Positions 35,149 to 43,398 of a DNA stretch of 44,386 bases are shown here, piece by piece. Numbering within the stretch: position 1 is the first letter of the stretch; each line of letters opens with the position of its first letter. The DNA comes from Candidatus Sumerlaeota bacterium. Its GTDB lineage: Bacteria; Sumerlaeota; Sumerlaeia; Sumerlaeales; Sumerlaeaceae. The position numbers and the translations under genes are program-made. The notes under the pieces are model-generated. The model saw nothing but the letters and a program-made list of their open reading frames with translations, was not told the origin of the DNA and searched no databases. The stretch is from NCBI GenBank assembly GCA_017161655.1, contig JADFCV010000002.1, positions 174,392 to 218,777 on the forward strand. The letters run 5' to 3'.

Positions 35149-35544
35149 ATGCTGACAAAACCAAAGAAACATCTATCTCGCGAGGCGCTCGAGTTAATGG
35201 CTCAGCACTTCAGTGCGCTGGCAGATGTGAATCGGTTGCGGATATTGCAGTGTTTGAGCCACGGAGCTCGAACCGTGTCGGAGCTCTGCTCTGAACTGGA
35301 GCTTTCGCAGCCCAACGTATCTGCTCACCTCAGTGTGTTGCGCGGGGCTGGCTTCGTAGTCGGCACGCGACGCGGCAAAAACATGGTCTACACGCTTACC
35401 GACACTACGGCGACGAGCCTGTGCGAGTTGGTGTGCGGGAGTATCCGTCAGAGGCAAAAACGTCTTCGGACGCTTTTCGAAGAGACGGCCTTATCCCAAA
35501 GTCGCATGAACACGATTTCTGAAAACCCAAAAGGAGGAAGGTAA
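35149..35544 (+). CDS. ArsR-family winged-helix regulator, possible persulfide sensor
   Basis: 131-residue metal/thiol-sensor-type repressor. The winged helix-turn-helix is clear: HFSALADVNRLRILQCL, TVSELCSELELSQPNVSAHLSVLRGAGFV and the wing RRGKNMVYTLT. The metal-binding ELCVCD motif of arsenic/cadmium sensors is missing. Cysteines lie at 35, 47, 92 and 96; C35 and C92/C96 fall near the positions used by the SqrR/BigR persulfide sensors, which fits the sulfur-transfer genes that follow. The start ATG 35149 has no ribosome site; an ATG at 35197 would cut the first helix. The AGGAGG for the next gene lies inside its 3' end. Confidence 0.88.
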   Translation: MLTKPKKHLSREALELMAQHFSALADVNRLRILQCLSHGARTVSELCSELELSQPNVSAHLSVLRGAGFVVGTRRGKNMVYTLTDTTATSLCELVCGSIRQRQKRLRTLFEETALSQSRMNTISENPKGGR

Positions 35545-35547
35545 AAG

Positions 35548-36111
35548 ATGAAAGTCCCAACAATTACACCAGTGGAGTTGTTTCAGATGATGAATCGGGG
35601 TGAAAATCCCGAAATCCTTGATGTGCGAACGCCAGCCGAGTACGAAAAAGTCCGGATCTCAGGAACGACAAACATTCCTGTCGATCGGCTCAATGTGCGC
35701 GAATACCTGAACAATCGCAAGGCCTCCCCGGATAAGCCGATCTATATTCTGTGCAAGGGCGGGACACGCGCAAGAATGGCGTGCGAGCGTTTCATAGAAG
35801 CTGGCTTTGCGAATGCCGTTCTGATCGAAGGTGGAATCATGCAATGGGAAGCGTGTGGGTTGCCTGTCGAACGGCAAGTGCCAAACGTCGAAAGCCAGGT
35901 TCGTGTCACGATCGGGGCGCTCAATCTGCTCGGCGTGGTCTTAGCTGCGACTATCAGCCCCTATTTCCTTGTCATTCCTGGATTCGTAAGCTGCGGTCTT
36001 ATCTTTGCAGGCGTAACGGGCCGTTGTCCGTTAGCTAACGTGATAGCAAGGATGCCGTGGAATCGTACCGCAGCGGGCGCAGGCTGTTGTATGCCAGCGA
36101 TGAACAAGTAG
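35548..36111 (+). CDS. Membrane-anchored rhodanese (YgaP-like)
   Basis: Sulfurtransferase of 187 residues. The rhodanese domain (about 1-112) has DVRTPAEYEK and the active-site loop C69-K-G-G-T-R with the persulfide-carrying C69. It is followed by a DUF2892-type membrane part with two hydrophobic segments (about 122-140 and 143-160), as in E. coli YgaP. The tail ends with GAGCCMPAMNK, a vicinal cysteine pair not needed by the family. AGGAGG lies upstream of the ATG, three bases after the regulator's stop, so it is in the same operon. Confidence 0.92.
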   Translation: MKVPTITPVELFQMMNRGENPEILDVRTPAEYEKVRISGTTNIPVDRLNVREYLNNRKASPDKPIYILCKGGTRARMACERFIEAGFANAVLIEGGIMQWEACGLPVERQVPNVESQVRVTIGALNLLGVVLAATISPYFLVIPGFVSCGLIFAGVTGRCPLANVIARMPWNRTAAGAGCCMPAMNK

Positions 36112-36133
36112 CCACTGGAAAAGGATTCGACAC

Positions 36134-37804
36134 ATGTCCCCAAAGATCGTTATTATAGGTGGTGTAGCTGCGGGTGCCAGCTGCGCTGCGCGGGCACGCA
36201 GGCTTAGTGAGGAAGCCGAGATTGTTCTCGTAGAGCGTGGTCCCTACGTGAGCTTCGCTAATTGCGGATTGCCTTATTACATTGGTGGCGAGATTGCTGA
36301 GCGTCAAAAACTCCTCGTTCAGACAGCAGAGGGACTGCGCCAGCGCTTCAAAATTGATGTTCGTACGGAAACCGAAGCCATAAGCGTTGATTCACAAACC
36401 AGAAACGTTCGGCTTCGCCACCTTCCATCTGGAAAGGAATACAACGAGCCCTACGACGAGTTAGTTCTCGCCGTAGGAGCCAAACCCCTGGAACCACCCA
36501 TTGATGGGCTACACCGTCCCGGGCATTTTTTCCTGCGTACGATTCCCGACGTTGACGCAATTCAGGAGTGGCTCACCGCTCATTCATGTCGGCGCGCCGT
36601 TGTCGTAGGCGGAGGCTACATCGGACTGGAAACAGCGGAACAATTGCATAAGCGGGGCCTGCACGTTTCTATCGTCGAAGCCCTGCCACAGGTCATGGCA
36701 CCGCTTGACCCCGACATGGCTGCCTACCTTCACCGGGAAATTCGATCCCATGGCGTTGACCTCTACCTCAATGATCCGGTTGCAAAGTTTGATCATCCTG
36801 CCTCCCCACAAGAGGCGCAGGCCTCACTTGTTGTGCTGAAAAGTGGAAAAGTCCTGCCTGCAGATATTGTGATTCTTGGTCTCGGGGTCCGACCTAACAC
36901 TGACCTTGCGAAGACTGCTGGGCTCGAAATTGGCCAGACAGGTGGAATCCGCGTCGATGAGTTCATGCGCACGTCCGTCGAACACATTTGGGCCGCTGGC
37001 GATGCCGTGGAAGTGAAGGACTTTGTTACGGGGCAAGCGTGTGTCGTTCCGCTCGCAGGCCCAGCAAATCGTCAGGGAAGAATCATTGCCGATAATATCT
37101 TCGGCTACGAGTCGCGTTATCCTGGCACGATAGGCACCGCCATTCTTCGCGTCTTCTCAATTTCCGCTGCTTGCGCTGGTGCTAACGAAAAAACGCTTGC
37201 CCGCTTGGGTCGGCGCTACGAAGTTACTCATCTGCACCCGGCCTCCCACGCAAGCTACTACCCGGGTGCCAAGCCATTAGCGATGAAAATCATCTTTGAT
37301 CCCGAAAACGGGCGTCTGCTAGGCGCACAGATCGTGGGGCACGAGGGCGTTGATAAACGTATCGATGTCCTCGCGACTGCTATTCGCGCTCACATGACCA
37401 TGGACGACCTGGCTGAGCTAGAGCTAGCGTATGCGCCGCCTTTCGGCTCGGCGAAAGATCCTGTAAACCTTGCGGGGATGATCGGCCAGAATGTGCTTCG
37501 TGGACTCGTTCGCCATGCCCATTGGCATGAAATCGCTCCCGATGCTCCTTTTGTCGTCCTGGACGTGCGCACTGCTGCCGAGCGTGCGAAAGGGGCTATT
37601 CCCGCTTCGATCCATATTCCGTTAGACGAGTTGCGTGATCGTTTACACGAGTTGCCGCGCGACCGTGAGATCGTTGTCCATTGCGCCGTGGGGTTAAGGT
37701 CTTACCTCGCTGCAAGGATACTTGCCCAGAATGGTTTCAAAGTGAGAAACCTCACGGGTGCATACAAAACTTGGGAGATCGCTAAATCTTCGGCCGGGGC
37801 TTGA
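36134..37804 (+). CDS. cdr: CoA-disulfide / CoA-persulfide reductase with C-terminal rhodanese domain
   Basis: FAD- and NAD(P)H-dependent pyridine nucleotide disulfide oxidoreductase (556 residues), matching the length of CoADR-Rhd fusion proteins, which reduce CoA-persulfide and polysulfide to sulfide. FAD motif IIGGVAAGASCAARARR (7-23); single redox Cys C44 in SFANCGLPYYIGG; NAD(P) motif VVVGGGYIGLE; FAD/CoA motif in WAAGDAVE. The C-terminal rhodanese (about 455-550) has active-site C517 in HCAVGLRS. It lies 22 bp after the membrane rhodanese. Its end overlaps the end of the convergent def gene by 23 bp. Confidence 0.94.
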   Translation: MSPKIVIIGGVAAGASCAARARRLSEEAEIVLVERGPYVSFANCGLPYYIGGEIAERQKLLVQTAEGLRQRFKIDVRTETEAISVDSQTRNVRLRHLPSGKEYNEPYDELVLAVGAKPLEPPIDGLHRPGHFFLRTIPDVDAIQEWLTAHSCRRAVVVGGGYIGLETAEQLHKRGLHVSIVEALPQVMAPLDPDMAAYLHREIRSHGVDLYLNDPVAKFDHPASPQEAQASLVVLKSGKVLPADIVILGLGVRPNTDLAKTAGLEIGQTGGIRVDEFMRTSVEHIWAAGDAVEVKDFVTGQACVVPLAGPANRQGRIIADNIFGYESRYPGTIGTAILRVFSISAACAGANEKTLARLGRRYEVTHLHPASHASYYPGAKPLAMKIIFDPENGRLLGAQIVGHEGVDKRIDVLATAIRAHMTMDDLAELELAYAPPFGSAKDPVNLAGMIGQNVLRGLVRHAHWHEIAPDAPFVVLDVRTAAERAKGAIPASIHIPLDELRDRLHELPRDREIVVHCAVGLRSYLAARILAQNGFKVRNLTGAYKTWEIAKSSAGA

Positions 37805-38276
37805 GGTCACGGGCGCGCCGGACCCTGTCGATAAACAGAATGCCGTCGAGGTGATCAATTTCGTGTTGGATAACGACAGCTTCAAAACCGACGGCATCAA
37901 GGGTCATTGGCTGCCCATACGCGTCGAAGTAGGTCAAAACAATGCGTGCTGCGCGTTCAATATGTGCTACGTAGTCAGGGACGGATAAGCATCCTTCGCG
38001 GAAGCTGATCCGTCCCTCCTTCTCTACTATAACGGGGTTGACCAAGGTTAAACGTCCGTGGTTCGGCACTGGCCGCTTCGCCCTACTCGCGTCCACGGCA
38101 ACGATCCTAACGCTTTCACCAATCTGCGGAGCAGCAATTCCAACGCCGATATGGTCGTCAAGAGTGTCCCAGAGGTCCGTCACGATCTGTTCCCAGTCCG
38201 CAGGGGAGTGGCTTGCCGGCGTGGCCACTTGTCGCAAAATGGGGTGAGGAACGGTGAGAATTTTGCGAACCGCCAA
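37782..38276 (-). CDS. def: Peptide deformylase
   Basis: Removes the formyl group from nascent proteins. All three motifs are present: GVGIAAPQIG, EGCLSVPD (metal ligand C96) and QHEIDHLDG (H138, E139, H142). 164 residues is typical. The start follows the stop of the ACT-domain gene by 3 bp, so the pair is co-transcribed. fmt, the usual neighbour, is absent. The last ~8 codons overlap the 3' end of the convergent reductase gene. Confidence 0.96.
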   Translation of the reverse strand: MAVRKILTVPHPILRQVATPASHSPADWEQIVTDLWDTLDDHIGVGIAAPQIGESVRIVAVDASRAKRPVPNHGRLTLVNPVIVEKEGRISFREGCLSVPDYVAHIERAARIVLTYFDAYGQPMTLDAVGFEAVVIQHEIDHLDGILFIDRVRRARDLKPRPKI

Positions 38277-38279
38277 CGC

Positions 38280-38795
38280 CTAGAGTTCCTCGCTTTCGAT
38301 TTGTTCGACGCGAACTTCCACCCCAACAGATTGCCCCGCGGCCACGAGTTCTTGTTCCACTGCGATGAGGTCGCAATCCGCTCGCCCCTCCAGACGAACA
38401 AGGTAAATAGGAACCTCGGTTTTCTCGATGAGCTGGGTCGTCATCTCGACGATGTTCACGCCATGCCGCGCAAGAACTTCCGCGATGGTCGCAACAATTC
38501 CCACACGGTTCGGACCGACAGCCGAAACGAACATATTTGGTTCTTGACGATTGCTTTCCTCGACGGCCTCATCAATGTGGCAGCGCAAACCCAGTTCCTC
38601 AGAAATCCTCCGCAGCTCGCATTCAAGTTTTTCGGGGTCTCCACCTCGTGCCAATAGCATGAGAGCGAAGTTGCCTGACAGCCGCGTCATGGAGACATCT
38701 TCGATATCTGCGCCCAGGTTTGCCAGTACACGTGCAATGGCGGCAATCAGCCCCGGCCGATCGGCTCCAGTAAAAGTTAACAATCGCCTGGTCAT
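38280..38795 (-). CDS. Double ACT-domain protein (GcvR-like)
   Basis: 171 residues made of two ACT domains in tandem (about 3-80 and 88-165), each with the ligand-type turn: TGADRPGLIAAIARVLANLG and VGPNRVGIVATIAEVLARHG. This is the layout of GcvR and related amino-acid-sensing regulators, which have no DNA-binding domain of their own. It is directly upstream of def. No GcvA or glycine-cleavage genes are nearby, so the amino acid and partner are unknown. Confidence 0.88.
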   Translation of the reverse strand: MTRRLLTFTGADRPGLIAAIARVLANLGADIEDVSMTRLSGNFALMLLARGGDPEKLECELRRISEELGLRCHIDEAVEESNRQEPNMFVSAVGPNRVGIVATIAEVLARHGVNIVEMTTQLIEKTEVPIYLVRLEGRADCDLIAVEQELVAAGQSVGVEVRVEQIESEEL

Positions 38796-38829
38796 GGGCT
38801 CGTATTTGGGCCGTTAAGCGTCTCGCGTC

Positions 38830-38872
38830 CAGAAAAAAGAAAGGCTCCTTTTGGGATCCTCCCGAAAGGAGC
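38830..38872 (-). terminator. Rho-independent terminator of ackA
   Basis: 13-bp stem (GCTCCTTTTGGGA / TCCCGAAAGGAGC, one G-T pair) with a 3-nt loop. Reading the minus strand, a T-rich tract (TTTCTTTTTTCT) follows. It lies 28 bp after the ackA stop and separates it from the ACT-def pair. Confidence 0.88.
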
Positions 38873-38900
38873 TTGATTCTCTTGGTTAGGTAAAGCGCGG

Positions 38901-40133
38901 CTAGCCAATAACACCTGCGATTGCACGAACCGTATCGCGCGCAATCACAAGTTCCTCGTCCGTCGGCACAACAAAAGCCTTGATAGGCGAGTTGTCAGCG
39001 GTGATTTCACCGCCTTTGGCGCCAACACTATTATTCTTTCCGCGATCCAGAATAATACCAAGTTTCTCCAAATTCTCCAGAACAAGTTCCCGGACCAAAG
39101 CGCTGTTTTCGCCAATGCCCCCCGCAAACGCGATGTAGTCTGCGCCTCCCAGAGCTGCGTGGTAAGCTCCGATGTACTTGCGTACGCGGTAACAAAACGC
39201 TTTCACTGCCAGCGTTGCGCGCTCATTTCCCTCCTGCATCGCAGCAATAAGCTCACGCATGTCGTTGGAGAGTCCTGAGATTCCTTTAAGGCCGCTGAAC
39301 TTATTTAGCAGCGTGTTCATTTCCTGCACAGACTGATCTTCTTTTGCCATAAGATGAAGAATGATCGCCGGATCAATGTCTCCGCAGCGCGTGCCCATAA
39401 TCAGTCCCTCGAGAGGGGTGAAACCCATCGACGTGTCGATCGACCGCCCGCCGTCGACTGCTGCTATGGAGCAACCATTTCCAAGGTGAACGGTGATAGC
39501 TTTGAATTCCTTGCGTGGCCGTTTCGCGAAACGCGTTTCGATGGCGTAAGTCATGTAACGATGCGATGTGCCATGGAAGCCGTAACGACGGATCTTGTAT
39601 TTCTGGTACACATCATACGGTAGCGCATAGATGAATGCATACTTTGGCATCGTCTGGTGAAACGAAGTGTCAAAAACAGCTACGTGCGGGACGTCCGGTA
39701 GAGCCTGTTGCATCAGTCGGATACCGCGGTAGTTATGAGGGTTGTGAAGAGGGGCGAGTTCGAAGCACTCTTTGATTTTTTCCAGAGCATCCTCATCCAA
39801 AAGCATGGATTGCGTGAAATACTCGCCTCCATGGACGACGCGGTGTCCCACGGCCTCGATTTCTTTAACATCTTTGATTGCTCCAGTTTCCGGATCAGTC
39901 AGAAGCGTCAAAACTTCTTTAATTGCCGCAGCATGATCGGGGATATTGAGCTCATCTTTGAAAGCTTCTTTTCCCGGAGCCTGAAACTTTACCGTTGAAG
40001 TAGTCGCCCCAATTTTATCAACTAGCCCCCGCCCAAGCTTACGTTCGGTGCCGTTCTGAATCGCTTCCAAACTTGTGTCAATCAGCTCAAATTTGACCGA
40101 CGAACTGCCGACATTCAAAACCAGAACTTTCAT
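38901..40133 (-). CDS. ackA: Acetate kinase
   Basis: Interconverts acetyl phosphate + ADP and acetate + ATP. ASKHA-fold phosphotransferase with MKVLVLNVGSSSVKFEL (phosphate 1), GHRVVHGGEYF, FDTSFHQTMP (catalytic Asp region), RRYGFHGTSHRYM and VHLGNGCS, plus a GGIGENSALVR adenosine motif near the C-terminus. 410 residues is a little over the usual 400. It is monocistronic, with its own terminator, and no phosphotransacetylase gene is in the window. Confidence 0.97.
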   Translation of the reverse strand: MKVLVLNVGSSSVKFELIDTSLEAIQNGTERKLGRGLVDKIGATTSTVKFQAPGKEAFKDELNIPDHAAAIKEVLTLLTDPETGAIKDVKEIEAVGHRVVHGGEYFTQSMLLDEDALEKIKECFELAPLHNPHNYRGIRLMQQALPDVPHVAVFDTSFHQTMPKYAFIYALPYDVYQKYKIRRYGFHGTSHRYMTYAIETRFAKRPRKEFKAITVHLGNGCSIAAVDGGRSIDTSMGFTPLEGLIMGTRCGDIDPAIILHLMAKEDQSVQEMNTLLNKFSGLKGISGLSNDMRELIAAMQEGNERATLAVKAFCYRVRKYIGAYHAALGGADYIAFAGGIGENSALVRELVLENLEKLGIILDRGKNNSVGAKGGEITADNSPIKAFVVPTDEELVIARDTVRAIAGVIG

Positions 40134-40550
40134 GGACTTTCATCCTCAAAAGAAAATTATAAAAGGCGTTTCTCAGAGTTACAAGAAGCAACTGGTTTTA
40201 GTCAGAAAATAGAAAATGTTCACGCAATTGACGCATAGATGGCAGTCACAAATAGCGTAATTTTTAAAAAGTGCGGCATTCTCTTTGCGAGACACCGGAC
40301 CAGGAAGCAATGCCTGTGCACTGAGCGCAAGACTTCAACGCAACCCTGAGGGAAATCATGATGACGCACCGTCATAAACGCCAAACACTCTAGGTGCAGG
40401 AACAGGTTACTTCGTGGGGAAGCACCTGACGCGGGCAATGGAGCCGCGAATCGATCGAGAGTAGTGTTGGTTCAAAGCATAAGTTGCCCATCCCATAAGA
40501 CCAGTGCTGGCTTGACACCATTCTTCAATGAACGCTGAAAAGCCTACGCC
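40134..40550. other. Divergent intergenic region (ackA / MOT1 transporter)
   Basis: 417 bp holding the promoters of two divergent genes. A TTGACA at 40512-40517 has no good -10 partner at normal spacing. Two inverted repeats stand out: ATGACG-CAC-CGTCAT at 40361-40375 and AGGTGC...GCACCT (40392-40427). No coding frame with a ribosome site and no known RNA was recognised. Confidence 0.55.
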
Positions 40551-41717
40551 ATGAACTTACGAAAGCGCGTTCAGTTTAATCGCGAGGAGCTATCCGGCGC
40601 TTTTGGTGATATAGGTACGGATCTCCCTCTCATCATTGGAATCCTGCGCGCGACAGGCATGCATGTGCCAAGCGCTCTCTTCGCTTTTGGTCTATGCCAG
40701 ATACTGACCGGCGTTGCCTACGGAATCCCGATGGCTGTCCAACCGCTAAAAGCGATGGCTGTCATAGTCATTTCTCAAAAATTGTCTCCTTCCATCCTCT
40801 TTGGTGGGGGGCTTGCCATTGGAGTTTCCATGCTTGTTCTCACAAGCACGGGAGCTCTCAGTTGGTTGGCGCGGATTGTCCCCACAGCGGTCATTCGGGG
40901 CATTCAACTTGGATTAGCCCTTCAGCTGAGCATGCTCGCGTTAAAGGACTATGTTCCTAAGGACGGACAGAGTGGCTACGTAGCAGCAGCCCTCGCAGCA
41001 CTGCTCATCCTTGTCTTTCGAACAAACCGTCGGATACCAATCACAGTCCTCATCCTTTTGGCCGGAGCCGCGTGGCCTCTCGTGAGTGGAAGGCTCACCG
41101 TTTCCGCGCTGGGGACCTCGGTGAGTTTTCAGCTGCCGAATCTCCATGTGCCTACGGCGTCCGACCTCTTGACGGGATTCGTTGTGCTCGCGATTCCACA
41201 GCTTCCGCTAAGCCTCGGAAATTCCGTCCTTGCTACGGAACGTTTGGCAAAGGATCTTTTCCCGGAGGCCAAAATCACGGTCAAAAAAATCGGCTACACC
41301 TACGGCCTGATGAACCTTGTGAACCCAATCCTTGGAGGCATTCCCACTTGTCACGGTTGTGGCGGCATGGCCGGTATGCACTTCTTCGGCGCTAGGACTG
41401 GAGGGGCCCCCGTGATCTACGGCCTCTTTTACGTCGTGCTTGGCTTACTCTTTGGCAGAGCGCTGGACACCATAGTGAAGCTTTTTCCTCTTTCTTTGCT
41501 CGGCGCTATTCTCGTGTTTGAGGCTGTTTCACTGATGCTAAATATCTCAGACGTGGCCAGCGACCGGCGTAAGTTTTTCCTATGCTGTTTTTGTGGGGTT
41601 TGCTCGGCTTATTTACCCAATGGTTATGTTGTGGCGCTTGTGGGTGGAACCTTGCTCGATCGCCTTCTGCAGGCGCTTTCCAAACAGGAAAGAGAAAAAG
41701 ACATCCCGTGCCACTAG
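40551..41717 (+). CDS. MOT1-type molybdate/sulfate transporter
   Basis: Polytopic membrane protein of 388 residues with about 10-11 hydrophobic segments. ELSGAFGDIGTDLPLIIGIL and YGIPMAVQPLKAMAVIVIS are hallmarks of the MOT1/SulP-like family, as is CHGCGGMAGMHFFGARTGGAP. Plant and algal members import molybdate; bacterial ones are often labelled sulfate transporters, so the anion is uncertain. A CCFCGVC cluster of cysteines lies late in the protein. The start codon has no obvious Shine-Dalgarno sequence. moaA elsewhere in the window makes molybdate plausible, cysH equally makes sulfate plausible. Confidence 0.85.
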   Translation: MNLRKRVQFNREELSGAFGDIGTDLPLIIGILRATGMHVPSALFAFGLCQILTGVAYGIPMAVQPLKAMAVIVISQKLSPSILFGGGLAIGVSMLVLTSTGALSWLARIVPTAVIRGIQLGLALQLSMLALKDYVPKDGQSGYVAAALAALLILVFRTNRRIPITVLILLAGAAWPLVSGRLTVSALGTSVSFQLPNLHVPTASDLLTGFVVLAIPQLPLSLGNSVLATERLAKDLFPEAKITVKKIGYTYGLMNLVNPILGGIPTCHGCGGMAGMHFFGARTGGAPVIYGLFYVVLGLLFGRALDTIVKLFPLSLLGAILVFEAVSLMLNISDVASDRRKFFLCCFCGVCSAYLPNGYVVALVGGTLLDRLLQALSKQEREKDIPCH

Positions 41718-41828
41718 AAAACGGGGCATTTTTTCACAAACTTGTCACCCATCACCTGTTGACAGAATGCAACCTCTTGCCCGACTACCTCGGAGCAAAT
41801 TCGAAACCAAAAGAAAGGCGATTCGAAG

Positions 41829-42329
41829 ATGAACCCACGCGTCGGAGTTGTCATGGGGTCCAAGTCAGACTGGGAGACAATGAAACATTGCGTCGAGACA
41901 CTTAAACGGTTTTCAGTGCCGTGTGAGGTGCATGTCTATTCAGCGCATCGAACTCCCGATCAGGCGCTCGAATACTCCGCAACGGCGGCATCTCGGGGGC
42001 TGGAGGTGCTCATTGCCGCCGCAGGTGGCGCAGCGCATCTGGCTGGCGTCCTCGCTGCCAAGACGATCTTGCCCGTTCTTGCCGTTCCGATGAAATCGGA
42101 ACCCTTGGCAGGTTTCGATTCTTTGCTCTCGATGGTGCAAATGCCCGCCGGCATCCCTGTTGCAACGTTTGCTATTGGCAAGGCCGGTGCTGTCAACGCG
42201 GCGCTTTTTGCCATCTCGATTCTCGCGCTGCGTGACGAGCAGCTGCGCAAGCGGCTGGAAGAGTTCAGAAAAGAACAAACAGAGAAGGTGCTCCAATCCG
42301 ACGTCGAGCTTGGCGGAGAACGTGCCTGA
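41829..42329 (+). CDS. purE: 5-(carboxyamino)imidazole ribonucleotide mutase (PurE)
   Basis: Purine biosynthesis enzyme converting N5-CAIR to CAIR. Motifs: GSKSDW (10-15), SAHRTP with H40, GGAAHLAG (66-73) where most members have GMAAHLPG, and MPAGIPVATFAIG. 166 residues fits class I. purK is not adjacent, so whether it is a class I mutase or acts on AIR directly cannot be decided here. It lies 111 bp after the transporter gene. Confidence 0.95.
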   Translation: MNPRVGVVMGSKSDWETMKHCVETLKRFSVPCEVHVYSAHRTPDQALEYSATAASRGLEVLIAAAGGAAHLAGVLAAKTILPVLAVPMKSEPLAGFDSLLSMVQMPAGIPVATFAIGKAGAVNAALFAISILALRDEQLRKRLEEFRKEQTEKVLQSDVELGGERA

Positions 42330-42500
42330 GACGTATCGAAAATTATACGAAACTTACGAAATTGGACAAAATCGGATCAAATTCCGAATGCTCGGGCATG
42401 GAACACGCTAACTGCAAGCATACGACGGATAACTGCAGTGGTCTCTCTTAAAACACACGGGAGAGCGACCCAAACTTTCAGGCCACGGAAAACCACAACA

Positions 42501-43307
42501 ATGGAAATTGCTCCTCGCCCCCGCTTACGCCCCATTGAAATCCTTGTCCCCGCGATCTTCATCGTGCTAGGGATTGGCCTCATACCAGTGGGCCCCGCGA
42601 TCTTCTCACATCTGCGCCCAATCCTCGAGCACCTACCAATAAAGCATCTGTGGGCCATTGCCTTGCAATTTGCTAATCCGCTTACGAGTTTAATAGCCGC
42701 TGCCATAATCTGGTTTCTTGATCGCCGAAGGCGGTATTTTGTAGTGTATCTCTTCGTCAGCATGCTTCTCGTCGCAGCAATAAACTCCTCGATTAAGGAA
42801 ATTTCTGGACGACGGCGCCCGGAGTGGTCGGTGGCGCTCAATGCTTCTCGGGAGCAAGCTTTGAGGCTGTTTGCGGAGAAATATCCTGATCGGTATTTCC
42901 CTATTACGCGCCAGGATTCGTGGAGTCTACTTAGACCCAACCGTATTTGGTTTTCCGACAAAAACGCTTCTTTTCCATCAGGGCATGCAGCAGCGGCTTT
43001 TGCCTTAGCTGCGTTTCTCTGCTTTGTTTACCCTCGTGGCTCCGTGGTCTGGATTGGGTTAGCGGTCCTCGCAGCACTCGTGCGGGTGAAATCTGCGCAT
43101 CATTACCTGGAGGATGTGATGGTAGGTGGGGCGCTGGCTTGGCTTCTGTCGCAGTGGTGTTACACTTGGCAATGGCCGGCAAGAATCGGGCAAAAATTGT
43201 CCCGCTGGTGTCGCAAACCCTCTCCCGCCTGTGTTCGCGAGATTCCCCGCGATTCAGGCTCACTTGCGGAAGCAAATCACCGCAAAACTGCCATCGGCGA
43301 GCAGTAA
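42501..43307 (+). CDS. PAP2-superfamily membrane phosphatase
   Basis: Integral membrane phosphatase of the lipid phosphate or undecaprenyl-pyrophosphate type. From ATG 42501 the protein has 268 residues; a GTG at 42438 would add 21 residues, and neither has a strong ribosome site. The three PAP2 motifs are present: KEISGRRRP (K-x6-RP), FPSGHAAAA (PSGH) and RVKSAHHYLED (R-x5-H-x3-D), the last lacking the Ser usually before Arg. About five to six hydrophobic segments surround them. The C-terminal 45 residues are basic and probably cytoplasmic. Confidence 0.88.
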   Translation: MEIAPRPRLRPIEILVPAIFIVLGIGLIPVGPAIFSHLRPILEHLPIKHLWAIALQFANPLTSLIAAAIIWFLDRRRRYFVVYLFVSMLLVAAINSSIKEISGRRRPEWSVALNASREQALRLFAEKYPDRYFPITRQDSWSLLRPNRIWFSDKNASFPSGHAAAAFALAAFLCFVYPRGSVVWIGLAVLAALVRVKSAHHYLEDVMVGGALAWLLSQWCYTWQWPARIGQKLSRWCRKPSPACVREIPRDSGSLAEANHRKTAIGEQ

Positions 43308-43398
43308 CGGCCTCGCTCCCACCATTTCAATGCAGCAACCTCTTTAGGCGCCTTGAGTGGAAGGGAATTCACTCCGAACCAAAAAGAGGGCTCGCAGA

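Noticed and set aside
40220..40438. 72-residue minus-strand frame between ackA and the transporter
   Set aside because: TTG start, no ribosome site, no recognisable feature.
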